Both the position numbers and the translations under genes were made by a program. 64,000 bases of DNA. It comes from Tenodera sinensis (taxonomy: Eukaryota > Arthropoda > Insecta > Mantodea > Mantidae). The stretch is taken from the NCBI GenBank assembly GCA_030765045.1, contig CM060966.1, positions 62,179,786 to 62,243,785 on the forward strand, given 5' to 3'. The notes under the pieces are model-generated. The model saw only the letters and a list, made by a program, of their open reading frames with translations. It did not search any database and was not told where the DNA came from. Of the stretch, positions 1-10,785 are shown in pieces (within the stretch, counting starts at the first letter, position 1; each line of letters begins with the position of its first letter).

Positions 1-54
1 CAATTCCACCCTAATTTTTGTCAGTCTCTGATATTTGTAACACTTGTCTCAAAG

Positions 55-78
55 CGTCTCTGAGGCTTAGTAGAGACG
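55..78. repeat. 7-bp inverted repeat with 10-nt loop, in most monomers (first instance)
   Basis: CGTCTCT at 55-61 and AGAGACG at 72-78 are exact reverse complements around the 10-nt loop GAGGCTTAGT. The same arms appear at monomer positions 55-61 and 72-78 in most of the array. A second GTCTC lies just upstream (46-50), so the right arm could pair with either. Type E monomers change the left arm to CTTCTCT, and the GTCTATG variant also breaks it, with no matching change in the right arm. The symmetry is therefore widespread but not protected by compensatory changes. Confidence 0.7.
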
Positions 79-110
79 GCTGGGCACAGTTTTTGTTGGA
101 TTCGAGCAGG
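62..110 (+). other. Pol III A-box/B-box-like pair within the monomer (first instance), weak
   Basis: AGGCTTAGTAG (63-73) resembles a tRNA A box (TRGCNNAGTNGG) except at its first base and its end. GGATTCGAGCAGG (98-110) contains TTCGAGC, as in a B box, but lacks the preferred GGTTC start and the closing CC. The two are about 35 bp apart, close to tRNA gene spacing. A T5 run at 90-94 lies between them and would be expected to stop Pol III. The A-like part also overlaps the inverted repeat, so the resemblance may be chance. Confidence 0.12.
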
Positions 111-115
111 TGTTG

Positions 116-132
116 TTTCGCGATAATTCGCT
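116..132 (+). other. CENP-B-box-like sequence, one per monomer (first instance), weak
   Basis: TTTCGCGATAATTCGCT matches 6 of the 9 defining bases of the mammalian CENP-B box (NTTCGNNNNANNCGGGN): TTCG, the central A, and one G of the CGGG half. It lies over the short dyad GCGA-TAAT-TCGC and the palindrome TCGCGA. It is among the more conserved parts of the monomer, though variants exist (GATAATTCCC, TTTTGCGAT, TTTCGTGAT). With the CGGG half mostly missing, binding by a CENP-B-like protein is speculation. Confidence 0.15.
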
Positions 133-2397
133 TGTTTGAAGCAATTTCACTCAAATTTTTGACATTCTCTGAATTTCGTAACACTTGTCTCAAAGCGTCT
201 CTGAGGCTTAGTAGAGACGGCTGGGCAGAGTTTTTGTTGGATTCGAGCAGGTGTTGTTTCGCGATAATTCGCTTGTTTGAAGCAATTCCACTCTAATTTT
301 TGACATTCTCTGATGTTTGTAACACTTGTCTCAAAGCGTCTCTGCGACTTAGTAGAGACGGCTGGGCACAGTTTTTGTTTGATTCGAGCAGGTGTTATTT
401 CGCGATAATTCGCTTGTTTGAAGCAATTCCACTCTAATTTTTAACATTCTCTGAATTGATTAACACTTGTCTCAAAGCTTCTCTGAGGTTTAGTAGAGAC
501 GGCTGGGCACAGTTTTTATTGGATTCGAGCAGGTGTTATTTCGCGATAATTCGCTTGTTTGAAGCAATTCCACTCTAATTTTTAACATTCTCTGAATTGA
601 TTAACACTTGTCTCAAAGCTTCTCTGAGGTTTAGTAGAGACGGCTGGGCACAGTTTTTATTGGATTCGAGCAGGTGTTGTTTTGCGATAATTCGCTTGTT
701 TGATGCAATTTCACTCAAATTTTTGACATTCTCTGAATTTCGTAACACTTGTCTCAAAGCGTCTCTGAGGCTTAGTAGAGACGGCTGGGCAGAGTTTTTG
801 TTGGATTCGAGCAGGTGTTGTTTCGCGATAATTCGCTTGTTTGAAGCAATTCCACTCTAATTTTTGACATTCTCTGATGTTTGTAACACTTGTCTCAAAG
901 CGTCTATGAGGCTTAGTAGAGACGGCTGGGCACAGTTTTTGTTGGATTCGAGCAGGTGTTATTTCGCGATAATTCGCTTGTTTGTAGCAATTCCACTCTA
1001 ATTTTTAACATTCTCTGAATTGTGTAACACTTGTCTCAAAGCGTCTCTGAGGCTTAGTAGAGACGGCTGGGCACAGTTTTTGTTGGATTCGAGCAGGTGT
1101 TGTTTCGCGATAATTCGCTTGTTTGAAGCAATTTCACTCAAATTTTTGACATTCTCTGAATTTCGTAACACTTGTCTCAAAGCGTCTCTGAGGCTTAGTA
1201 GAGACGGCTGGGCAGAGTTTTTGTTGGATTCGAGCAGGTGTTGTTTCGTGATAATTCGCTTGTTTGAAGCAATTCCACTCTAATTTTTGACATTCTCTGA
1301 TGTTTGTAACACTTCTCTCAAAGCGTCTCTGCGGCTTAGTAGAGACGGCTGGGCACAGTTTTTGTTGGATTCGAGCAGGTGTTGTTTCGCGATAATTCCC
1401 TTGTTTGAAGCAATTTCACTCAAAATTTTGACATTCTCTGAATTTCGTAACACTTGTCTCAAAGCGTCTCTGAGGCTTAGTAGAGACGGCTGGGCAGAGT
1501 TTTTGTTGGATTCGAGCAGGTGTTGTTTCGCGATAATTCGCTTGTTTGAAGCAATTCCACTCTAATTTTTGACATTCTCTGATGTTTGTAACACTTGTCT
1601 CAAAGCGTCTCTGCGGCTTAGTAGAGACGGCTGGGCACAGTTTTTGTTGGATTCGAGCAGGTGTTATTTCGCGATAATTCGCTTGTTTGAAGCAATTCCA
1701 CTCTAATTTTTAACATTCTCTGAATTGTGTAACACTTGTCTCAAAGCGTCTCTGAGGATTAGTAGAGACGGCTGGGCACAGTTTTTGTTGGATTCGAGCA
1801 GGTGTTATTTCGCGATAATTCGCTTGTTTGAAGCAATTCCACTCTAATTTTTAACATTCTCTCAATTTCGTAACACTTGTCTCAAAGCTTCTCTGAGGTT
1901 TAGTAGAGACGGCTGGGCACAGTTTTTATTGGATTCGAGCAGGTGTTGTTTTGCGATAATTCGCTTGTTTGAAGCAATTTCACTCAAATTTTTGACATTC
2001 TCTGAATTTCGTAACACTTGTCTCAAAGCGTCTCTGAGGCTTAGTAGAGACGGCTGGGCAGAGTTTTTGTTGGATTCGAGCAGGTGTTGTTTCGCGATAA
2101 TTCGCTTGTTTGAAGCAATTCCACTCTAATTTTTGACATTCTCTGATGTTTGTAACACTTGTCTCAAAGCGTCTCTGAGGCTTAGTAGAGACGGCTGGGC
2201 ACAGTTTTTGTTGGATTCGAGCAGGTGTTATTTCGCGATAATTCGCTTGTTTGTAGCAATTCCACTCTAATTTTTAACATTCTCTGAATTGTGTAACACT
2301 TGTCTCAAAGCGTCTCTGAGGCTTAGTAGAGACGGCTGGGCACAGTTTTTGTTGGATTCGAGCAGGTGTTGTTTCGCGATAATTCGCTCGTTTGAAG

Positions 2398-2538
2398 CAA
2401 TTTCACTCAAATTTTTGACATTCTCTGAATTGTGTAACACTTGTCTCAAAGCGTCTCTGAGACTTAATAGAGACGGCTGGGGACAGTTTTTGTTGGATTC
2501 GAAAAGGTCTTGTTTCGCGATAATTCGCTTGTCTGAAG
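2398..2538 (+). repeat. Most divergent monomer subtype (G type), first of 12 copies
   Basis: This F-start monomer has a distinct second half: GAGACTTAATAGAGACGG, GGCTGGGGACAG, GATTCGAAAAGGTCTTG and GCTTGTCTGAAG. Other full copies start at 18,048, 21,008, 25,238, 26,225, 26,930, 27,494, 28,904, 30,878, 45,531, 49,479 and 51,735. In all but one case it is followed by an A-type monomer (start CAATTCCACCC, box GTCAGTCTCTGATATTTG, or GTCAGCCTC after the copy at 21,008); the copy at 25,238 is followed by a B monomer. Copies at 21,008, 25,238, 26,225, 26,930 and 27,494 share GAGATGGCTGGGG. Two chimaeric monomers carry only the GAAAAGGTCTTG half (near 18,574 and 22,098). Confidence 0.85.
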
Positions 2539-2679
2539 CAATTCCACCCTAATTTTTGTCAGTCTCTGATATTTGTAACACTTGTCTCAAAGCGTCTCTG
2601 AGGCTTAGTAGAGACGGCTGGGCACAGTTTTTGTTGGATTCGAGCAGGTGTTGTTTCGCGATAATTCGCTTGTTTGAAG

Positions 2680-5600
2680 CAATTTCACTCAAATTTTTGA
2701 CATTCTCTGAATTTCGTAACACTTGTCTCAAAGCGTCTCTGAGGCTTAGTAGAGACGGCTGGGCAGAGTTTTTGTTGGATTCGAGCAGGTGTTGTTTCGC
2801 GATAATTCGCTTGTTTGAAGCAATTCCACTCTAATTTTTGACATTCTCTGATGTTTGTAACACTTGTCTCAAAGCGTCTCTGCGACTTAGTAGAGACGGC
2901 TGGGCACAGTTTTTGTTTGATTCGAGCAGGTGTTATTTCGCGATAATTCGCTTGTTTGAAGCAATTCCACTCTAATTTTTAACATTCTCTGAATTGATTA
3001 ACACTTGTCTCAAAGCTTCTCTGAGGTTTAGTAGAGACGGCTGGGCACAGTTTTTATTGGATTCGAGCAGGTGTTATTTCGCGATAATTCGCTTGTTTGA
3101 AGCAATTCCACTCTAATTTTTAACATTCTCTGAATTGATTAACACTTGTCTCAAAGCTTCTCTGAGGTTTAGTAGAGACGGCTGGGCACAGTTTTTATTG
3201 GATTCGAGCAGGTGTTGTTTTGCGATAATTCGCTTGTTTGATGCAATTTCACTCAAATTTTTGACATTCTCTGAATTTCGTAACACTTGTCTCAAAGCGT
3301 CTCTGAGGCTTAGTAGAGACGGCTGGGCAGAGTTTTTGTTGGATTCGAGCAGGTGTTGTTTCGCGATAATTCGCTTGTTTGAAGCAATTCCACTCTAATT
3401 TTTGACATTCTCTGATGTTTGTAACACTTGTCTCAAAGCGTCTATGAGGCTTAGTAGAGACGGCTGGGCACAGTTTTTGTTGGATTCGAGCAGGTGTTAT
3501 TTCGCGATAATTCGCTTGTTTGTAGCAATTCCACTCTAATTTTTAACATTCTCTGAATTGTGTAACACTTGTCTCAAAGCGTCTCTGAGGCTTAGTAGAG
3601 ACGGCTGGGCACAGTTTTTGTTGGATTCGAGCAGGTGTTGTTTCGCGATAATTCCCTTGTTTGAAGCAATTTCACTCAAATTTTTGACATTCTCTGAATT
3701 TCGTAACACTTGTCTCAAAGCGTCTCTGAGGCTTAGTAGAGACGGCTGGGCAGAGTTTTTGTTGGATTCGAGCAGGTGTTGTTTCGTGATAATTCGCTTG
3801 TTTGAAGCAATTCCACTCTAATTTTTGACATTCTCTGATGTTTGTAACACTTCTCTCAAAGCGTCTCTGCGGCTTAGTAGAGACGGCTGGGCACAGTTTT
3901 TGTTGGATTCGAGCAGGTGTTGTTTCGCGATAATTCCCTTGTTTGAAGCAATTTCACTCAAATTTTTGACATTCTCTGAATTTCGTAACACTTGTCTCAA
4001 AGCGTCTCTGAGGCTTAGTAGAGACGGCTGGGCAGAGTTTTTGTTGGATTCGAGCAGGTGTTGTTTCGCGATAATTCGCTTGTTTGAAGCAATTCCACTC
4101 TAATTTTTGACATTCTCTGATGTTTGTAACACTTGTCTCAAAGCGTCTCTGCGGCTTAGTAGAGACGGCTGGGCACAGTTTTTGTTGGATTCGAGCAGGT
4201 GTTATTTCGCGATAATTCGCTTGTTTGAAGCAATTCCACTCTAATTTTTAACATTCTCTGAATTGTGTAACACTTGTCTCAAAGCGTCTCTGAGGATTAG
4301 TAGAGACGGCTGGGCACAGTTTTTGTTGGATTCGAGCAGGTGTTGTTTCGCGATAATTCGCTTGTTTGAAGCAATTTCAGTCAAATTTTTGACATTCTCT
4401 GAATTTCGTAACACTTGTCTCAAAGCGTCTCTGAGGCTTAGTAGAGACGGCTGGGCACAGTTTTTGTTGGATTCGAGCAGGTGTTGTTTCGCGATAATTC
4501 GCTTGTTTGAAGCAATTCCACTCTAATTTTTGACATTCTCTGATGTTTGTAACACTTGTCTCAAAGCGTCTCTGAGGCTTAGTAGAGATGGCTGGGCACA
4601 GTTTTTGTTGGATTCGAGCAGGTGTTGTTTCGCGATAATTCGCTTGTTTGAAGCAATTTCACTCAAATTTTTGACATTCTCTGAATTTCGTAACACTTGT
4701 CTCAAAGCGTCTCTGAGGCTTAGTAGAGACGGCTGGGCAGAGTTTTTGTTGGATTCGAGCAGGTGTTGTTTCGCGATAATTCGCTTGTTTGAAGCAATTC
4801 CACTCTAATTTTTGACATTCTCTGATGTTTGTAACACTTGTCTCAAAGCGTCTCTGCGGCTTAGTAGAGACGGCTGGGCACAGTTTTTGTTTGATTCGAG
4901 CAGGTGTTATTTCGCGATAATTCGCTTGTTTGAAGCAATTCCACTCTAATTTTTAACATTCTCTGAATTGATTAACACTTGTCTCAAAGCTTCTCTGAGG
5001 TTTAGTAGAGACGGCTGGGCACAGTTTTTATTGGATTCGAGCAGGTGTTATTTCGCGATAATTCGCTTGTTTGAAGCAATTCCACTCTAATTTTTAACAT
5101 TCTCTGAATTGATTAACACTTGTCTCAAAGCTTCTCTGAGGTTTAGTAGAGACGGCTGGGCACAGTTTTTATTGGATTCGAGCAGGTGTTGTTTTGCGAT
5201 AATTCGCTTGTTTGATGCAATTTCACTCAAATTTTTGACATTCTCTGAATTTCGTAACACTTGTCTCAAAGCGTCTCTGAGGCTTAGTAGAGACGGCTGG
5301 GCAGAGTTTTTGTTGGATTCGAGCAGGTGTTGTTTCGCGATAATTCGCTTGTTTGAAGCAATTCCACTCTAATTTTTGACATTCTCTGATGTTTGTAACA
5401 CTTGTCTCAAAGCGTCTATGAGGCTTAGTAGAGACGGCTGGGCACAGTTTTTGTTGGATTCGAGCAGGTGTTATTTCGCGATAATTCGCTTGTTTGTAGC
5501 AATTCCACTCTAATTTTTAACATTCTCTGAATTGTGTAACACTTGTCTCAAAGCGTCTCTGAGGCTTAGTAGAGACGGCTGGGCACAGTTTTTGTTGGAT

Positions 5601-5700
5601 TCGAGCAGGTGTTGTTTCGCGATAATTCCCTTGTTTGAAGCAATTTCACTCAAATTTTTGACATTCTCTGAATTTCGTAACACTTGTCTCAAAGCGTCTC
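2680..5700 (+). repeat. Higher-order repeat, 14-monomer period (1,974 bp)
   Basis: The block C, B, E, E, C, B, D, C at about 2,680-3,730 recurs at about 4,654-5,700 with an offset of 1,974 = 14 x 141. Markers include two consecutive E monomers with the AAAGCTTCTCTGAGGTTTAG core, the C monomer preceded by TTTGATGCAATT, and the B monomer with GTCTATGAGG (3,440 and 5,414). The second copy lacks the TGCGAC substitution of the first, so the source was related to, but not identical with, the preceding block. Confidence 0.75.
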
Positions 5701-5829
5701 TGAGGCTTAGTAGAGACGGCTGGGCACAGTTTTTGTTGGATTCGAGCAGGTGTTGTTTCGCGATAATTCGCTTGTTTGAAGCAATTCCACTCTAATTTTT
5801 GACATTCTCTGATGTTTGTAACACTTGTC

Positions 5830-8800
5830 TCAAAGCGTCTCTGAGGCTTAGTAGAGACGGCTGGGCACAGTTTTTGTTGGATTCGAGCAGGTGTTATTTC
5901 GCGATAATTCGCTTGTTTGAAGCAATTCCGCTCTAATTTTTAACATTCTCTGAATTGTGTAACACTTGTCTCAAAGCGTCTCTGAGGATTAGTAGAGACG
6001 GCTGGGCACAGTTTTTGTTGGATTCGAGCAGGTGTTGTTTCGCGATAATTCGCTTGTTTGAAGCAATTTCAGTCAAATTTTTGACATTCTCTGAATTTCG
6101 TAACACTTGTCTCAAAGCGTCTCTGAGGCTTAGTAGAGACGGCTGGGCACAGTTTTTGTTGGATTCGAGCAGGTGTTGTTTCGCGATAATTCGCTTGTTT
6201 GAAGCAATTCCACTCTAATTTTTGACATTCTCTGATGTTTGTAACACTTGTCTCAAAGCGTCTCTGAGGCTTAGTAGAGACGGCTGGGCACAGTTTTTGT
6301 TGGATTCGAGCAGGTGTTATTTCGCGATAATTCGCTTGTTTGAAGCAATTCCGCTCTAATTTTTAACATTCTCTGAATTGTGTAACACTTGTCTCAAAGC
6401 GTCTCTGAGGCTTAGTAGAGACGGCTGGGCACAGTTTTTGTTGGATTCGAGCAGGTGTTGTTTCGCGATAATTCGCTTGTTTGAAGCAATTTCACTCAAA
6501 TTTTTCACATTCTCTGAATTGTGTAACACTTGTCTCAAAGCGTCTCTGAGGCTTAGTAGAGACGGCTGGGCACAGTTTTTGTTGGATTCGAGCAGGTGTT
6601 GTTTCGCGATAATTTGCTTGTTTGAAGCAATTTCACTCAAATTTTTGACATTCTCTGAATTTCGTAACACGTGTCTCAAAGCGTCTCTGAGGCTTAGTAG
6701 AGACGGCTGGGCAGAGTTTTTGTTGGATTCGAGCAGGTGTTGTTTCGCGATAATTCGCTTGTTTGAAGCAATTCCACTCTAATTTTTGACATTCTCTGAT
6801 GTTTGTAACACTTGTCTCAAAGCGTCTCTGCGGCTTAGTAGAGACGGCTGGGCACAGTTTTTGTTGGATTCGAGCAGGTGTTATTTCGCGATAATTCGCT
6901 TGTTTGAAGCAATTCCACTCTAATTTTTAACATTCTCTGAATTGATTAACACTTGTCTCAAAGCGTCTCTGAGGCTTAGTAGAGACGGCTGGGCACAGTT
7001 TTTGTTGGATTCGAGCAGGTGTTGTTTCGCGATAATTCCCTTGTTTGAAGCAATTTCACTCAAACTTTTGACATTCTCTGAATTTCGTAACACTTGTCTC
7101 AAAGCGTCTCTGAAGCTTAGTAGAGACGGCTGGGCAGAGTTTTTGTTGGATTCGAGCAGGTGTTGTTTCGCGATAATTCGCTTGTTTGAAGCAATTCCAC
7201 TCTAATTTTTGACATTCTCTGATGTTTGTAACACTTCTCTCAAAGCGTCTCTGCGGCTTAGTAGAGACGGCTGGGCACAGTTTTTGTTGGATTCGAGCAG
7301 GTGTTATTTCGCGATAATTCGCTTGTTTGAAGCAATTCCACTCTAATTTTTAACATTCTCTGAATTGATTAACACTTGTCTCAAAGCTTCTCTGAGGTTT
7401 AGTAGAGACGGCTGGGCACAGTTTTTATTGGATTCGAGCAGGTGTTGTTTTGCGATAATTCGCTTGTTTGAAGCAATTTCACTCAAATTTTTGACATTCT
7501 CTGAATTTCGTAACACTTGTCTCAAAGCGTCTCTGAGGCTTAGTAGAGACGGCTGGCCAGAGTTTTTGTTGGATTCGAGCAGGTGTTGTTTCGCGATAAT
7601 TCGCTTGTTTGAAGCAATTCCACTCTAATTTTTGACATTCTCTGATGTTTGTAACACTTGTCTCAAAGCGTCTCTGAGGCTTAGTAGAGACGGCTGGGCA
7701 GAGTTTTTGTTGGATTCGAGCAGGTGTTGTTTTGCGATAATTCGCTTGTTTGAAGCAATTTCACTCAAATTTTTGACATTCTCTGAATTTCGTAACACTT
7801 GTCTCAAAGCGTCTCTGAGGCTTAGTAGAGACGGCTGGCCAGAGTTTTTGTTGGATTCGAGCAGGTGTTGTTTCGCGATTATTCGCTTGTTTGAAGCAAT
7901 TCCACTCTAATTTTTAACATTCTCTGAATTGATTAACACTTGTCTCAAAGCTTCTCTGAGGTTTAGTAGAGACGGCTGGGCACAGTTTTTATTGGATTCG
8001 AGCAGGTGTTATTTCGCGATAATTCGCTTGTTTGAAGCAATTCCACTCTAATTTTTAACATTCTCTGAATTGATTAACACTTGTCTCAAAGCTTCTCTGA
8101 GGTTTAGTAGAGACGGCTGGGCACAGTTTTTATTGGATTCGAGCAGGTGTTGTTTTGCGATAATTCGCTTGTTTGATGCAATTTCACTCAAATTTTTGAC
8201 ATTCTCTGAATTTCGTAACACTTGTCTCAAAGCGTCTCTGAGGCTTAGTAGAGACGGCTGGGCAGAGTTTTTGTTGGATTCGAGCAGGTGTTGTTTCGCG
8301 ATAATTCGCTTGTTTGAAGCAATTCCACTCTAATTTTTGACATTCTCTGATGTTTGTAACACTTGTCTCAAAGCGTCTATGAGGCTTAGTAGAGACGGCT
8401 GGGCACAGTTTTTGTTGGATTCGAGCAGGTGTTATTTCGCGATAATTCGCTTGTTTGTAGCAATTCCACTCTAATTTTTAACATTCTCTGAATTGTGTAA
8501 CACTTGTCTCAAAGCGTCTCTGAGGCTTAGTAGAGACGGCTGGGCACAGTTTTTGTTGGATTCGAGCAGGTGTTATTTCGCGATAATTCCCTTGTTTGAA
8601 GCAATTTCACTCAAATTTTTGACATTCTCTGAATTTCGTAACACTTGTCTCAAAGCGTCTCTGAGGCTTAGTAGAGACGGCTGGGCAGAGTTTTTGTTGG
8701 ATTCGAGCAGGTGTTGTTTCGTGATAATTCGCTTGTTTGAAGCAATTCCACTCTAATTTTTGACATTCTCTGATGTTTGTAACACTTCTCTCAAAGCGTC

Positions 8801-10785
8801 TCTGCGGCTTAGTAGAGACGGCTGGGCACAGTTTTTGTTGGATTCGAGCAGGTGTTGTTTCGCGATAATTCCCTTGTTTGAAGCAATTTCACTCAAATTT
8901 TTGACATTCTCTGAATTTCGTAACACTTGTCTCAAAGCGTCTCTGAGGCTTAGTAGAGACGGCTGGGCAGAGTTTTTGTTGGATTCGAGCAGGTGTTGTT
9001 TCGCGATAATTCGCTTGTTTGAAGCAATTCCACTCTAATTTTTGACATTCTCTGATGTTTGTAACACTTGTCTCAAAGCGTCTCTGCGGCTTAGTAGAGA
9101 CGGCTGGGCACAGTTTTTGTTGGATTCGAGCAGGTGTTATTTCGCGATAATTCGCTTGTTTGAAGCAATTCCACTCTAATTTTTAACATTCTCTGAATTG
9201 TGTAACACTTGTCTCAAAGCGTCTCTGAGGATTAGTAGAGACGGCTGGGCACAGTTTTTGTTGGATTCGAGCAGGTGTTGTTTCGCGATAATTCGCTTGT
9301 TTGAAGCAATTTCAGTCAAATTTTTGACATTCTCTGAATTTCGTAACACTTGTCTCAAAGCGTCTCTGAGGCTTAGTAGAGACGGCTGGGCACAGTTTTT
9401 GTTGGATTCGAGCAGGTGTTGTTTCGCGATAATTCGCTTGTTTGAAGCAATTCCACTCTAATTTTTGACATTCTCTCATGTTTGTAACACTTGTCTCAAA
9501 GCGTCTCTGAGGCTTAGTAGAGACGGCTGGGCACAGTTTTTGTTGGATTCGAGCAGGTGTTATTTCGCGATAATTCGCTTGTTTGAAGCAATTCCGCTCT
9601 AATTTTTAACATTCTCTGAATTGTGTAACACTTGTCTCAAAGCGTCTCTGAGGCTTAGTAGAGACGGCTGGGCACAGTTTTTGTTGGATTCGAGCAGGTG
9701 TTGTTTCGCGATAATTCGCTTGTTTGAAGCAATTTCACTCAAATTTTTCACATTCTCTGAATTGTGTAACACTTGTCTCAAAGCGTCTCTGAGGCTTAGT
9801 AGAGACGGCTGGGCACAGTTTTTGTTGGATTCGAGCAGGTGTTGTTTCGCGATAATTTGCTTGTTTGAAGCAATTTCACTCAAATTTTTGACATTCTCTG
9901 AATTTCGTAACACGTGTCTCAAAGCGTCTCTGAGGCTTAGTAGAGACGGCTGGGCAGAGTTTTTGTTGGATTCGAGCAGGTGTTGTTTCGCGATAATTCG
10001 CTTGTTTGAAGCAATTCCACTCTAATTTTTGACATTCTCTGATGTTTGTAACACTTGTCTCAAAGCGTCTCTGCGGCTTAGTAGAGACGGCTGGGCACAG
10101 TTTTTGTTGGATTCGAGCAGGTGTTATTTCGCCATAATTCGCTTGTTTGAAGCAATTCCACTCTAATTTTTAACATTCTCTGAATTGATTAACACTTGTC
10201 TCAAAGCGTCTCTGAGGCTTAGTAGAGACGGCTGGGCACAGTTTTTGTTGGATTCGAGCAGGTGTTGTTTCGCGATAATTCCCTTGTTTGAAGCAATTTC
10301 ACTCAAACTTTTGACATTCTCTGAATTTCGTAACACTTGTCTCAAAGCGTCTCTGAAGCTTAGTAGAGACGGCTGGGCAGAGTTTTTGTTGGATTCGAGC
10401 AGGTGTTGTTTCGCGATAATTCGCTTGTTTGAAGCAATTCCACTCTAATTTTTGACATTCTCTGATGTTTGTAACACTTCTCTCAAAGCGTCTCTGCGGC
10501 TTAGTAGAGACGGCTGGGCACAGTTTTTGTTGGATTCGAGCAGGTGTTATTTCGCGATAATTCGCTTGTTTGAAGCAATTCCACTCTAATTTTTAACATT
10601 CTCTGAATTGATTAACACTTGTCTCAAAGCTTCTCTGAGGTTTAGTAGAGACGGCTGGGCACAGTTTTTATTGGATTCGAGCAGGTGTTGTTTTGCGATA
10701 ATTCGCTTGTTTGAAGCAATTTCACTCAAATTTTTGACATTCTCTGAATTTCGTAACACTTGTCTCAAAGCGTCTCTGAGGCTTA
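5830..10785 (+). repeat. Higher-order repeat, 23-monomer offset (3,243 bp)
   Basis: The region of about 5,830-7,540 recurs at about 9,073-10,785, an offset of 3,243 = 23 x 141. Shared markers are GAGGATTAG in a D monomer (5,989 and 9,232), a C monomer with TTTCAGTCAAA, F monomers with TTTTTCACATT, the CACGTG monomer (6,668 and 9,911), and CTCAAACTTTTGACATT followed by CTCTGAAGCTTAG. Homology ends where the first copy has GGCTGGCCAGAG and the second has GGCTGGGCACAG. Confidence 0.8.

Larger units (their letters stand above)
1..4330 (+). repeat. Higher-order repeat, 18-monomer period (2,538 bp)
   Basis: Bases 1 to about 1,790 recur at 2,539 to about 4,330, an offset of 2,538 = 18 x 141. Subtype order is the same (A, C, B, E, E, C, B, D, C, B, C, B, D). 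Shared rare markers include TGCGACTTAG at 343 and 2,881 and the TTTGATTCGAG variant that follows. Copies differ by isolated substitutions, such as GATAATTCGC versus GATAATTCCC near 1,115 and 3,653. Homology is lost about 1.79 kb in, where the first copy continues with an E-like monomer starting CTCAATTTCG and the second with a C monomer carrying TTTCAGTCAAA. Confidence 0.85.

Noticed and set aside
90..94. T5 tracts as Pol III or bacterial-type terminators
   Set aside because: They recur in every monomer (positions 15-19 and 90-94) with no associated transcription unit. They are treated as part of the satellite consensus.
1..141. Human-like alpha satellite or another named satellite family
   Set aside because: Monomer length is 141 rather than ~171 and the sequence shows no match that I recognise. 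The near-equal length of the Tenebrio molitor 142-bp satellite is not supported by any sequence similarity that I can recall, so I make no family claim.
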